Source: Filosporella fistucella | Lineage: Eukaryota > Ascomycota > Leotiomycetes > Helotiales | NCBI GenBank assembly: GCA_030077755.1 | Contig: JAQJZZ010000014.1 | Span: 2,294,001-2,358,000, forward strand | Length of the DNA: 64,000 nt | Direction: 5' to 3' | Part shown: in pieces, positions 10,683 through 21,928 of the stretch | How the letters are laid out: the number at the start of each line of letters is the position of its first letter | Numbering within the stretch: the first letter of the stretch is position 1 | The notes under the pieces: model-generated | Seen by the model: only the letters and a program-made list of their open reading frames with translations | What the model was told of the DNA's origin: nothing | Database searches by the model: none | Position numbers and translations under genes: made by a program

Positions 10683-12143
10683 ATGGTCGGAAAACGAGCA
10701 ACTGCAATTCGTCAGAGGACTTCTTTGAATCTACGAAAGGATATCGAAGACACCGGGAAACCTACTCAGGATCGGAAATACAGGTTTAGAGACAATGCAC
10801 CGCTTGATGCGGATGATCAGCGGAGAGTAGAATTTAAGACCAAGTTACTGGATAGTGTAGAAAGCTCCAAAGTACTCGAAGAATATCGCAAAAGCGCAGA
10901 TGAAGTACCTTCCCCTCTGCTCTCACTCATCTTACTTTACTAACAGAAATCAAGCTTAAAACATTCAAATCCAAGAAAGTCCGTCAATTCTACGAAACCC
11001 AAAATGACCATCTAGACGACTGGCTCGAAGTCAATGCTATAGTCAAAGCCCTCTCGGACGATATCTTAGAATCATTTGACCCACGCGATGATAACGGAGA
11101 CGGCATCGCTGAAGGGGGAGGTGGATTACAGGATACAGCTGGAAGGGTAGAGCCATTTTTACCTGATGCTGAGCAAGAAAAGAGGGTAAAAGGGAGAAGA
11201 GATGCGAAGAGAGCTATCAATATCAACGTAGTAGCCAACATATTCCTACTTATCTTCAAAGGAGTAGCTGCATTACGTTCTAGTTCTCTAAGTCTTATCG
11301 CCTCGCTCGCGGATTCAGCGCTCGATTTACTATGTACAGCTATAGTATTCACAACCCATAAATTGGTAGAATGGCATCTCTCGAAACTGAGGAGGAAGTT
11401 CCCCGTTGGAAGGAGAAGATTGGAGCCATTGGGGATTTTGGTATTTAGTATCATTATGATTATCTCTTTTGTGCAGATCTTGCAAGAGAGTGTACAGAAA
11501 TTGATGAGTGGTGGGAAAGATGGCGTCACGGAATTGCCGCCGATTGCTATTGCGGCACTGGCTGCTACGATTGGAGTTAAGGGTATTATTTGGTTTGGGT
11601 GTATCAGGATTAAGACGACGCAGGTGCAGGCGCTTGCTCAAGGTATGTTTTTCATGTTTCCATTGGAGCTTATTACTTACAGGATGAATAGATTGCAAAA
11701 CCGATGTCGTCTTCAACACACTCTCCCTCATCTTTCCCGCTATAGGCCACGCAGCAAACATATGGTGGCTTGATCCCCTAGGTGCCGGTCTCCTCTCCCT
11801 CTTCATAATTTACGACTGGTCCCGCACCTGTTTCTCCAACGTCTTTCGTCTCACCGGCGCAGCCGTCTCTCCTCGAATCTATCAAAAACTCACATTTCTC
11901 GCCTATCGTTTCTCACCTTTAGTCAAGGGGTACAAGAGTATCAATGCTTATCACGCAGGTGATGGAGTTATCGTGGAGGTTGATATCTTGCTGGATGAGA
12001 GGACGACGCTGGAGGTGGCGCATGATATTTGTGAGACGTTACAGTATTGTTGTGAAGGGTTGCCCGAGGTGGATAGGGCGTTTATTATGGCTGATTATAC
12101 AATATTTGGGCCGGGTGGACATGCGAGTGAGAATTTCGAGTAG
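10683..12143 (+). CDS. Cation diffusion facilitator (CDF) metal transporter, probable Mn/Zn type
   Basis: Three exons (10683-10904, 10955-11642, 11692-12143), 453 aa. CDF proteins export divalent metal from the cytosol by proton antiport. The hydrophilic N-terminus of about 160 aa is followed by helices starting ININVVANIFLLIFKG, then LADSALDLLC (DxxxD, residues about 194-198, the Mn-type metal motif) and DVVFNTLSLIFPAIGH near 307. A cytosolic C-terminal ferredoxin-like domain follows. Residue five of the second motif is Asn (DVVFN), not the Asp often found there. Intron 1 has a perfect TACTAAC branch overlapping a CAG, and the reading frame demands the AAG acceptor ten bases further on (10954). 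The first Met at 10683 is preferred; an in-frame upstream ATG-rich extension exists but is hydrophobic and unlike the family. Confidence 0.85.
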
Positions 12144-12688
12144 TGAGTAGGATCGAAAGTAATGAGGGGAAGGTAGTGGTTTAATTGGTGTATTTGTAGC
12201 GTATCAAAAGTTTAGTTGTACGATATTAGGGAAATGGAATCCACTGAAAAGTGAGAAAGTAATCAAAACTTTATCTCAAGAAAACTCAATTTATCTGAGA
12301 ATTGTAAATGGTAAGTATTGAAATATTCGGCTTGGCGTGACTATGCTAGAAATCCGAGAATCTTTGTGTATATGTTCAAGAAATATATGGAAATTATCGC
12401 AAGGTATTTGAAAATCACTTCCAGTAAGACTCGCTGGAGAATTTTTAGTACCTGTTATTTGAAAAATATTACACTTGAGGAACGTGATAGAATGCAATTG
12501 AAAATGCTCTTAGCTAGTAACTTTCAAGTCTGTTACTTGACGTTGTCTCGAGAAGGATCAAGTTACACATAGTCTTTTATTTTAAACCAAACTATATGAA
12601 CTCTCCAGTCACTTACCTGTGAACGACCCACTGAAAGAGAGAGCCCGCAAGATACCAGCTCTTAAAAAACAAGCTAGAAAGCCACCAA
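12144..12688. other. Intergenic, no gene supported
   Basis: Lies between the stop codon of the CDF gene and the end of the 2EXR pseudogene, which converge here. AT-leaning, with no repeated structure noticed. Confidence 0.5.
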
Positions 12689-13801
12689 CTAGCAAGTAAA
12701 GAAAGTATAGAACCAACCTCCCCTTGGAGCAGAAGTGCGTGGTGGGCGATGATCTTGCAACGCTGCAGTGTATTCCATTGGTGAATGAGCAGGCGGTGTT
12801 GTTCCTACCTGCACTGGAGGTTGGGCTATAGCGTCCTCCCCCTCGTTGGCCGGAGGCCATGAGATATAGGGAGGGCTGCTTTCGACGGAGGCTGCGTTTC
12901 GGCCTGCTATTTCCACATTCGTATAGACAAGATCTTCTTCGTTGACTTCGTCACCATCGACAGCGACTTGCGGTGGTGTATCTGAATTTGCGTCCTTGGC
13001 CCCAACCGGGGTTGGATCCAGAGTCCAATACCTAGGCTTCGGAACAAAGAGTCGGAGAGGGGCTGCAGGACTTAGCCAATTGAAACTTGGATTGAAAAGA
13101 TCCTAGTGGTCAACGACGTGCTTCGACTATGGATATAGCATGATATCATGCTCTTTATGGAACTCTATCTTCTGATAGAAATCTTGCTGAAGCTTGTGCC
13201 TACCCATGACGAGGTCGACAACATCTGTCCAATCATCTTTGAACGACACAACGATATTGTTGACATTCCAATTCAGCTCGTGGTTATTAGTCGAATGCAG
13301 GAAGATCTTGACATGATGTCCATAGTACAAGATATCGGTGTCCATTGGCAGCTCGAGTATCGTTGCATATCACAGCTCCAAACCCTTCATACTTTCCATG
13401 TATAGAAATAGCTCCTCCAGGGCGCCGTACTGGTACTCTCCAGAGAAAGTGCTGACCATCTTGGGCCCGTAATAGTTTCCATTCTCAGAATGCGATTGTG
13501 ATAGCGATGCCCTAAAAAGCTGGAGCAAGTCCAGGGAGCTAGCCGGACGCCCTAAGCGTAGATTGTCGATTACGTTGTTAATGTATACAGCTCGGTGGCT
13601 ATCATCGAAGAAAAAAAATTCCTGTATGTTTCTACAAAGACCTGGATTCAGAGTTGGCCGATCATCGTCCTCCTCGATAACTATCCTTCGAGGAAAGTAA
13701 GCCATTTTCCAGATCTTGATACGTAGCTCATACGGGAGCTCTTGGAAGCGGGGAAATGCCCTTCCATCCCTTGGAAACTTAACAGAATTTCCTATCTTCA
13801 T
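12689..13801 (-). pseudogene. 2EXR-domain protein gene with three in-frame nonsense codons
   Basis: A single uninterrupted frame of 371 codons runs from the ATG at 13801 to a TAG at 12689, broken at 13370-13372 (TGA), 13127-13129 (TAG) and 13103-13105 (TAG). The N-terminus has the 2EXR signature: FPRFQELPYELRIKIWKMA, then a charged stretch with RRIVIEE. Between the stops the frame still reads as protein (for example LPMDTDILYYGHHVKIFLH and FNPSFNWLSPAAPLRLFVP), and no GT-AG pair removes the stops. Each stop is one C:G to T:A step from Gln (CAG) or Trp (TGG), and the two TAGs fit the CpA context preferred by RIP. The C-terminal third is Pro-rich and acidic. Either a pseudogene or a strain-specific null allele; 2EXR functions are unknown. 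Confidence 0.75.
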
Positions 13802-14529
13802 ATTTAGCGCGAATAAATGTCAATGTAGACAACGTAGAGACACCACACTTGAAGATCGATCGGCTAGCTGTGAGCTCGCTTCTAGCTTTCTGCCTCAAGG
13901 CAGCGAGTATTACAGGCTCTGAAATACCTTTCAGGAAAACAGACGATTCTTAAAAGAAAATACCTCGATTGTTGTTTCTTGGACAACAAGATTGTAAGCA
14001 CAAACATAACCAAGAGGTCTTTCACAATGCAAAATAGTGATTGGGAAGTGGATAAAGACAAGTAGAAAATAACTCTACTAATGAACAATCAATACCATTC
14101 TGGGGGTAGATATAATTTGATTGCAAGGCGTGCAGAAATCAAAGAACCATCAAGGGAGGAAAAAAATCCAAGGAAACGAGGAGGTTCGAGGTGGAAAGCA
14201 TGGAGCTAGCAGATAAAGAAATATGCCAGAAAAGGCATTAGATTCTTGTTTCCTTTGCCTGAGTGAGCGATCGACTTTCTGCACAGAATTGTGACACTCG
14301 AAAGGTCGGAAAGGTTAAGAAGGTTGAAGTACCAAATTTGTAAACGTGAAATGAAAATGTAGGTGGCTTAATTGAGTAAATGAAGAGCTACATTTTAGGT
14401 ACAATACCCCCACCTTCGGCAACCCCTCCCTTGCCTGGTTGCCCCACTTCAACTCCTGTATCGAGGTATCTCATCTATACCTCAAGATTATAGTTATTTC
14501 ACCCTTTGTTTCCTTTCATCTAAAGAAAA
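13802..14529. other. Intergenic, promoter side of SDR gene
   Basis: Between divergent genes. Near 14400-14520 there are pyrimidine-rich stretches typical of fungal core promoters and a TATA-poor leader before the SDR ATG. No other feature is seen. Confidence 0.4.
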
Positions 14530-15589
14530 ATGTCAATCGCCTCACGTCTTTCCGGCAAAACAATCCTCATAACAGGCGCGAGCTCAGGTATCGGTCGTAG
14601 TACAGCGCTTGAGTTCGCTCGATCATGCCCTGATAATTTGAGATTGATACTCACAGCTCGACGCGTAGAAGAATTGCAAAAGTTAGAAGAAGAAATCAGG
14701 AGAGAAGTGGGAGATGGAGTGAAGGTTTTGTGTCAGAAAGTTGATGTTGGAGATCCAGATGACGTGGATAGATTTGTAGCTGGATTAGAAGGCGAGTGGA
14801 GGGAGGTGGATATTTTGTTTAATAATGCGTGAGACTCTCTCTTGCTGCGTCTTCGAGGTTTGAAGATGAAAGACGTCGCTACTACCTCGAAATGCCAAGT
14901 TCACCAGGAGTAAGACAAAGCTAATTGCCAACAGAGGATTGGCCAAAGGCGGGATGGCAAAAAGTCCGTATCTCGCACGGGGAGATATGAGAGAAATGTT
15001 TGATACGAATGTTACTGGTCTGATTAACATGACCCAAGCTATTCTCCCAATCTTTTTAGCCCGTGAGGATGGAGGGAGGGGAGATATAGTGAATATGAAT
15101 AGTATTGCAGGAAGAGAAGCTTATATTGGTGGTAGTATCTAGTATGTATTCATTTTCTCTCTCTACGTATCATAATATCTCCTAATGTGCGAGTCATTTG
15201 CTGATGTACATTCAGCTGCGCAACGAAAGCAGCTGTGAAATCATACACCGAGATCCTGCGCAAAGAATTGATACACACACGTATCAGAGTCATTGAAATA
15301 GCTCCTGGACAAGTAGAGACAAATTTCTCAGTTGTTCGATTTGGAGGGGATAAAAAGGCAGCAGATAAGGTCTATGAAGGGTGTGAGCCATTGACACCAG
15401 AAGATGTTGCTGAAGTGGTAGTGTTTGCTGTGGGAAGGAGAGAAAATGTGGTCCTAGCTGACACGTTGCTCTTCCCTAATCATCAGGTAAGCTTTCCATT
15501 CAGAGGCAACAACCTGAAAAGGGAAATTGATGAGATGTATAGGCTAGTGCTACTGTTCTGCATAGGAACATGTGAAACGGGTTGGTTAG
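14530..15589 (+). CDS. Classical short-chain dehydrogenase/reductase, YMR226C-like
   Basis: Four exons: 14530-14828, 14935-15141, 15216-15486, 15566-15589; 266 aa, normal for classical SDRs. Residues 15-22 form the dinucleotide motif TGASSGIG, NNAG follows near 99, and the catalytic YCATK (Tyr about 169, Lys about 173) is split by intron 2. The tail LLFPNHQ matches the yeast YMR226C type of NADP-dependent 3-hydroxy-acid/serine dehydrogenase, and the last exon adds only EHVKRVG. All introns are GT-AG with CTAAT or CTGAT branches. The likely reaction is reversible oxidation of a hydroxy acid or carbonyl reduction in the cytosol. The family is firm; the substrate is inferred from the close motif similarity. 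Confidence 0.88.
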
Positions 15590-15694
15590 GTGTCACATTT
15601 CACTAAAAGCTGGCAAACAAAGAAAACAAAGGTAGAGTATAGTATCGTCTAGTTTCTGTCTCCGTGTAGCTTTGCGACCTTAGTTAGTAGTTGC

Positions 15695-16225
15695 TCATAG
15701 TGCTGTGGACAAGTGACGTTCTTGCCTTGGCGGAGACGATGAAAATAGAGCCGCGTAATAAAGCAGAAGTTGTGTGTGATGAACACTGGCATATCTTGAG
15801 CTATAGTGTAAAACTTGCTATATAAGTCCCCCATGGCCGAGCTCTCCGTGGCCTTCGTTATCCGGAGTCCACCATACATACACTTGACTGAGACATGCGT
15901 TCTGGACGAGGTCAATTTCTTCAATGGCTGCGATCTCGAGACCCTTCGTCACACTAGACGGATGATTTGTGACAAGGCAGGCCTAGTCTGGTTTTCTCGG
16001 CCAAACATTCTTGGGTCGATGTAGATCTTGGGGGGTCCATGATGTGGCCCTCCTAATATTATACAGTGTCTCAAAATCTCCAGGTCTCTGATGGCCACTG
16101 TTCCTGCGCCTATATTCGAACAGGATTCCTAAGACCTGAATCCTGAAATGTTTCCGGTTTGGATAAGTCCATTTCGTGATTAATTTGGCATCAATTTCAA
16201 ATGCCACAGTAGCATTCCCTCTCAC
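15695..16225 (-). pseudogene. Degenerate protein fragment directly downstream of TRAPPC2
   Basis: One frame of 177 codons contains two in-frame TAGs (15983-15985 and 15818-15820) but otherwise reads like protein. It includes AKLITKWTYPNRKHFRIQV, FETLYNIRRATSW and SQVYVWWTPDNEGHGELG. Both stops could come from CAG (Gln) by one C to T change. The frame starts in the last bases of the TRAPPC2 stop region and has no initiator, so the N-terminus is missing. I do not recognise the family; the style resembles fungal F-box/2EXR-type hypothetical proteins. The alternative is a chance open frame; its length and residue composition argue mildly against that. Confidence 0.35.
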
Positions 16226-16814
16226 AAGTATTTCTTCCCTGCGGCGGCAACTCTTGCTCTGAAAACCGGACTTTTTACCTCCATATTAACTTGATAAAAA
16301 GGATTCATAATCGTCTTCACCCAGTTCTCGTAAACCTCCGTGAAGAACAACTTGATAGCTTCCTCGGTCTGGGGTGAGGTCGGATTTGCGCCTATGGATG
16401 TGCTGGCTCGACTTGTCGTGGTGGTTGCAGGTTGAGACGGTGTATGGAGTAGAAGGAATTTAACATCTACGTCTTGGTTAGAAAAGCGCTGGAGGAGTAT
16501 AGCAGGGAGTACTTACTGCCGCCCGTCATGAAGCAGGAAACGTAATTGTTGTAGAAGCGGTCAATGCACTTGAGATACCTGCGAAGAAGTCAGAAGCCAT
16601 CAATTTAGAGAGAATGTATTTGCACACACATCTGTCCATTTCCCCATTGCACTTCTTCCACAATATCCAGACTGCTGTGTACAATAAATTGATTCATGTG
16701 TCGTGCCTCCTGCGCAAATCGAGCAATGCCATCCCCCCCTTGTTTGGCCGTCCCAAACTCGTATTCGAAGATGGGATTATCTTGTGTGCCAACTATGGCG
16801 AAATAGTACGACAT
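16222..16814 (-). CDS. TRAPP complex subunit 2 (sedlin, Trs20)
   Basis: Three exons: 16814-16630, 16578-16517, 16466-16222; 163 aa. Sedlin is a longin-fold subunit of the TRAPP tethering complexes, which act as exchange factors for Rab GTPases in ER-Golgi and endosomal traffic. The start reads MSYYFAIVGTQDNPIFEYEF, the family's usual beginning. Next come ARHMNQFIVHSSLDIVEE and IDRFYNNYVSCFMTGG, and the protein ends NPFYQVNMEVKSPVFRARV. A Ser/Thr/Pro-rich insert of about 25 aa precedes the last helix, as in other filamentous fungi. Introns are 51 and 50 nt. An upstream in-frame extension (MAMAAAGNPHH) was rejected because the family starts at MSYYF. The gene is divergent from MRPL31 across a 178-bp spacer. 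Confidence 0.96.
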
Positions 16815-16992
16815 ATCTTGCTTTCTTCTCTCGAGTCGTGAGGTTGCAATAAGATGTTCTGTGAGGGAGCTGTGGTGAGGATTGCCAGCGGCCGCCATCG
16901 CCAATTGGTCAGTGAATTGAATGTCTTGGCAGCGAATTTCTCAGGGAACATCAACGACTGATCCTCGATATCCACTTCAAAACATCACCACA
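16815..16992. promoter_or_regulatory. Short bidirectional promoter of TRAPPC2 and MRPL31
   Basis: Only 178 bases separate the two start codons of these divergent housekeeping genes, so both core promoters must be packed here. No TATA box is evident. Confidence 0.55.
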
Positions 16993-17451
16993 ATGTTTGG
17001 AGCTTTCAGACCCACGAACTCTTTGTCGTCAGGTCTTCTTTGGTAGGCTATCTCTACTCTGAACTTGAAGTGAATTCTTGGGCGTGTGACTGATTGCAAT
17101 TGCGACTCTAGGAAGATCCCATGGCGACTCTCCAAATTCCAAAAAGCGCGACAACGCAAACGACTGCGAGCTGTTGATACTGTGGTCGCTGTGGTGGACA
17201 GAGCTTTGGCTAAGCAGAATATTACCACCAAAGCTGTGGAGAGATGGAAGGACGAGATGCCGGTAGAGCAAGAGATGCTACCGAAAGACAAGTACACAAT
17301 CTTTGACAGGAAGGAGAAGAAGTATCGGAAAGGAATTCACAGTAAGTGATCATTGGAATAGCTACAGGTTCATTGGCATATACTGACTAGGCACGCAGAG
17401 CTTCCGAAATGGACAAGAGTGTCGCAGAGACTCAATCCTCCTGGATATTGA
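16993..17451 (+). CDS. MRPL31: Mitochondrial large-subunit ribosomal protein L31 (MRPL31, mL60)
   Basis: Three exons: 16993-17042, 17112-17341, 17399-17451; 110 aa, the usual length. The start MFGAFRPTN matches the fungal family, followed by LLWKIPWRLSKFQKARQRKRLR. The centre has KAVERWKDEMP, then LPKDKYTIFDRKEKKYRKGIHK, and the protein ends LPKWTRVSQRLNPPGY. The product is a basic structural protein of the 54S mitochondrial ribosome subunit. Introns are 69 and 57 nt, with donors GTAGGC and GTAAGT. The gene converges on CBC2 with about 230 bases between stop codons. Confidence 0.95.
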
Positions 17452-17681
17452 ACGTGGAGGGGCGTTGTTAGAAGTGTATCATATTGGTGTAGAAGCATAC
17501 ATGGCGGCGTTTGGACTTGGGTGTATCATAAAGCAAGCAATGGTAGGGCAGGCTGCTATTCAGATCTCGATTCATCAGGAGACGATGTTCCACTTTCTAG
17601 AAGTAATACCCTTCCTAGAAATATATGGCCGCCCAAATACTTTTCCCATACGCCAGGAACGCCTTGGAAATGCTCCAGAAT

Positions 17682-18326
17682 CTATCTACCTTTGCCGTAC
17701 TCCTCTTCCTCTTTGAGTCTCTCTGCCTGAATGGCCCGACCCAGACCACCTCTACCTTCATCATATTCTTCCCGGTACTCATCGCGCACTTGGCCGCCAG
17801 ACTTTCCTCTTCCATATTGACGTCCCTCTTGAAATCCGGGGTCTAAATCTGTTCGAATGATACGCTCATCTAACTTGGTTCCCCCGATGTATTTCATGCA
17901 ATCAAGTGCATCTTGATGAGTGTAGTATTCTACGAAGCAAAATCCACAAGGTGTTTTGTTGAATCTGTCCAATCCCATAATCAATCTCTTGATCTCCCCG
18001 CATTTCGAAAACAGTTCGTGAATTTGTTCCTCAGTTGTGTAAAACGACCTGGATTATTATCAGCAGCAGCGCAATTCCTTCATTTGATCCACCCACAGAT
18101 TTCCCACATATAATGTTGCAGCATCCTTCAATGGATCCTCAGCTGGCTCTTCTGGTGTTCTCTCTCTCTCATCCCCATCTCGGTCATACTTGCGCTTCTT
18201 ATTCTAGATTTGTCGTCAGTCAGAATAGAAAAGAGGCGCAAAGGAGATTTGAATACCCACCCTACTCTGGTAATAAGCACTAGGCTTGTCCAATCTGTCA
18301 ACAGTATTGCGGACTGCAGCTGGCAT
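17682..18326 (-). CDS. CBC2: Nuclear cap-binding complex small subunit (CBC2/CBP20)
   Basis: Three exons: 18326-18261, 18203-18097, 18048-17682; 179 aa. CBP20 binds the m7G cap of nuclear transcripts together with CBP80 and supports splicing and export. A single RRM covers about residues 48-125. RNP2 is LYVGNL and RNP1 is CGFCFVEYY. The cap-stacking Tyr of PSAYYQ lies near residue 19, and [17 protein letters not shown] follows the RRM exactly as in the family. The tail is Gly/Arg/Glu-rich. A (GA)n run in exon 2 was counted carefully and keeps the frame. Introns are 57 and 48 nt. The gene is divergent from NUP82. Confidence 0.96.
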
Positions 18327-18575
18327 TTTTGGTGGTACGTGTTAATCTGCGTGAAAGTGTGTTTGAATTGCGAAGGTAATCTGTAGAGCTTCAGATCGCG
18401 AAACTACACGCTAGTCAGTTTTCAGGCACGTCCAGCCTCAAAATCGTTGGAGTTCTTTGTCAACAACACAGCTTTAAACAATTCACCTGCCGTCGCAATA
18501 TCAACCCGCATGAGTGTTTGATCTTGCAAGAACACCTTCAGCTTCACCATCTTCTGATGCGAACAGTCTCTGGAA
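18327..18575. promoter_or_regulatory. Bidirectional promoter of CBC2 and NUP82
   Basis: A 249-base spacer between two divergent start codons. Pyrimidine-rich patches are visible; no TATA box is seen. Confidence 0.5.
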
Positions 18576-21279
18576 ATGCCTAAGATCGTGAGCTACACGC
18601 CGGAATGGCTTTCACGACCCAACCCAGGCCACAAGATCTTTACTCCAACTTCAGCAAGGACTGGTAACGGGCACGCAGACGCTCAGATTTCCAATAGCTT
18701 GAGCAGCAAGAGATCGACAAAGCCTGGCCCCCGTCGAACGATTGCGCGACGAGGAACTGAGGTTTTTATAGCTGTGGGAAAAGAAATCCGCTGGGCAGAT
18801 CTTGTCTACCTGAAAGAGGCATGGGAGGACAAGCAAAGCAGAGATCGCCGTGGAAAGAGTAGTGTGAGAGCGAGTGTAGAAAGCCAGTATGAGGAAGATC
18901 ATGCTCAAGGATATAGGGTATGTTTTAACGTCCTGCTCTGCTGCTACCAACTGACATTGCTAGACAATCAAACCTCCTGTTGCAGAGGACATTCGACAGC
19001 TTATCATTTCCCCACATGCTAATTACATTGCGATCTTAACGACACATACCGTACACATTGCAATATTGCCCGATCCTTCACAACTCACTGCAGTCGACAC
19101 TGGCCCCATTAAATTGAAAACGTATACGTTAGGTCCTACCACACATGTTACATCGCAGGCCGGGATTGCATCAGCTTTATGGCATCCTTTAGGCGTGAAT
19201 GGGACATGTCTGGTGACAGTTACTGAAGATGCGGTGGTGCGAGTATGGGAGTTGTCAACCACAGTCCGAAAGTCCTTTGACAACCCGACGCTCGCTATTG
19301 ACCTGAAGAAACTTGCGGACGGAACATCGGTCGATCAGGATTTTGGAGAATCGGTGCAGGGCATGAACAAGGGATTTTCCCCGGATTCGTTTGACATGAA
19401 GGTCGCATCTGCGTGCTTTGCAGGTCGGGGAACTGGTGGATGGTCGCCAATGACACTGTGGATTGCTATGAGAGAAGGAGACGTCTATGCGCTATGTCCA
19501 CTGTTACCTGAAAAATGGTCCCCACCACCAACTCTTATTCCCTCGTTGTCCATTTCCATCGTTGCAAGAGTGGCTGCGGTGGAGGACGATCCCACAATTT
19601 CACAAACGAGCAAGGTCTTAGCTCAGCAACAGCTACAATGGATGTCAGAAATCGATTCCCAAGAACCTCTACATATTGAAGGTCCAGCTGGAGAACCACC
19701 AGCGGAAGTGTACGTCAGGCCATTCAGACCGGGAAGGGTTCCAAAGTTGCAAGGACCGTTTGAGTTGGACCTTGCGCCAGAAGAGTCGGAACAGGAAGCG
19801 GACAACCTCCTCAGCGATATCTATGTCATTGGGCCCCGAATCAATGCAGATGAGCTCATGTTTGGAGAGGAGGACGATTTGGAAGATGATATCGACCAAG
19901 AAGGACTATCAGTTGGAGTTGTATGTGTTATCACTAGCAGCGGCCGACTTTCCATTTGCCTAGACCTGGATGGCGTGGAAGCACAGTGGCTTCCAAAATC
20001 AAAATCTAAGGTATTTCGCCTGATGGAAGAAGATGACATCCCGTCGCTCCTGACCTTTGAAGTTCTGGACACCTCCAAGGATGACGAGGTTTCGACAGAT
20101 AATTGGCCCGTGTTCAGTCAAGATGTCAATTCCCGATATTCGTTCTATATTACGAACACATCGAGTGTCACATTCCTCTCGCTTTCTCCCTGGGTCTTCC
20201 GTTTGGAAGCAGAGCTAAACGAAACCACTCCTGGAAGCGATTTCCGAATCGATTTATTGGTCAAAGGCCAAAGCTCGATTCGAGAAAGACTATATACCCA
20301 CAAGACGAACGAGCAGATGTCTAGAGACCAGAAAATAGTTCCTCTAGCTGCCTCTACGTTGATCAGAGATCCCGACCTCGGATATTTCCTTCTCACGTGC
20401 ACCGCCTTCGCTCCAATTGGTCTCACTTTCGAGGCACCGGACTTCAGCTTCGATCTTCGACGTTCGATAACGCGTTCACCAACTTACGATCCGGAGCCAG
20501 ACAAGCCTCTCATTCTGTGTGAACCACGACCTGTGTATGAGCCCTCTCACATTCTCGATGAAAATTCTTTCCTTCCAGCATTTCTAGAAAAGCTGTCGCA
20601 TGGAAAATATCAGCGGCTCTTGAAGGAAGAAATTCGTCTTTCACCGGCAACGCTCCATATTTTAGCAGATGCCCACAAAGTGCTCAGCGAAGAAACTCAT
20701 CGAGTTGGAGCTGCAGCCGCAGAAGTCTTCCGACGATGCGAACGACTGCAAATCGATCTGAAGAATCACATAAAGAAGGCCAACGATGTCGCTGCCCGAG
20801 TAGAAGCAATCACTGGGGACGATGAAGATGACGGACCAGTCCTATCAGTCAACGAAAAAGTGGACGCTCGAATGAAGGAGGCGGCCAGAAAACAAACAGA
20901 GCTTACAGAGCGAATTGAAAAAATGAAACGTAGAGTGACGACAGGAATGGGGAGAGAGTTGAGTGACAAAGAAAAGGCTTGGGCAGAAGAGGTTGATGTA
21001 TTGAAGCAAAAAGTGCTTGGGAACGATGAGAGTTTCGATCCAAAGGGTGCCAAAGAACCTTGGCAGCGTTATGAAGTCGTCAAGACTGTACAGGAAACTT
21101 TGTTGGAAGATACTAAGCGTTTGTCGACAACAGATGAAGTTGCGCCGTCACCAAATGTGAAGGTTCCTTCTGAGCTTCGGAAAGCGAAGCTGACGCAGAT
21201 CATGGGATTATTGGATCGCGAGACTGCTTTGGTAGAGGCTGCAAAGAGTAGGCTTGAGAGGTTGAGTCTGGCTTCTTGA
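18576..21279 (+). CDS. NUP82: Nuclear pore complex protein Nup82
   Basis: Two exons (18576-18917 and 18964-21279), 885 aa, with a 46-nt intron. Nup82 anchors the cytoplasmic mRNA-export platform of the nuclear pore (with Nup159 and Nsp1 in yeast). The N-terminal two thirds are beta-propeller-like: repeated short strands with ASALWHPLG, VTEDAVVRVWEL and TLWIAMREGDVYAL. The C-terminal about 250 aa are predicted coiled coil (for example LKNHIKKANDVAARVEAI and KQTELTERIEKMKRR), the part that assembles the subcomplex. Acidic loops (EEDDLEDDIDQE) break the propeller. The start MPKIVSYTPEWLSRP resembles filamentous-fungal Nup82. The single intron gives phase 0 on both sides. Confidence 0.88.
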
Positions 21280-21839
21280 GTGTATTATGTAGGACTAAAT
21301 GAGAAGCGTTTGTCAATCATCCCAGCTTGAATTCCTGCTACCCCTGAATTTGCAGGTGCAAAATCAAGGCTCACCAGATCGTTACCAAATCATCCTCGGT
21401 GTTTTTTGCTCAAGTGCTCGTCCTTCGCTGCTCGTAAGGTAGGTTTCAAGCGGCATGTCACTGATTGGACTTTGTTGAAGGGAACCCGAAATGCCGAAAA
21501 GTTCGGGATTCGAGTCTTGGAAGTTAGACCTCTGGCCTGGTATTGATCTGGGTTGGGTCGAATTCGGTACACAGTCAAACTTCCTGGTGGCTTCGGCATG
21601 TGTATTTGCATGAAAATGTAGAGATCGGATGGTACGAGTGCTTAATTACACTTTCAGTTCGAGGTTGTGTGTTCATCGCAGGTCACTTTGAGTTTATAGA
21701 TCTCATCCATGTCCCCACCAAGGGGCTGAGATCCTCGTCAAGACCGATCTTATTGCTGCTTGGAGAGAGTCGGCCACGGAAGGGACGGAACAATTTTGAT
21801 TTTAATATCCTCTGAACATTATTGTAATTGTCCTGCAAG
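21280..21839. other. Intergenic, no gene supported
   Basis: Between NUP82 and the small secreted gene. Short open frames on both strands show no family features. Confidence 0.45.
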
Positions 21840-21846
21840 TATATAA
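21840..21846 (+). promoter_or_regulatory. TATA box of the small secreted protein gene
   Basis: TATATAA lies 83 bases before the ATG at 21929, which is a usable TATA position in a filamentous fungus. Confidence 0.5.
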
Positions 21847-21928
21847 GAACATGGAGACTAGAAAGTTTTCTCATAACAACCACAAAGTTGAAGTTCTGCA
21901 AAGTATTCACCGTTACCTCCTACCCATC

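Noticed and set aside
17682..18326. Suspected frameshift in CBC2 at the (GA)n run
   Set aside because: Recounting the run as 11 bases keeps the RRM in frame; the gene is intact.
21500..21540. Possible tRNA-like TTCGAGTC element
   Set aside because: No matching acceptor stem, anticodon or D-arm around it.
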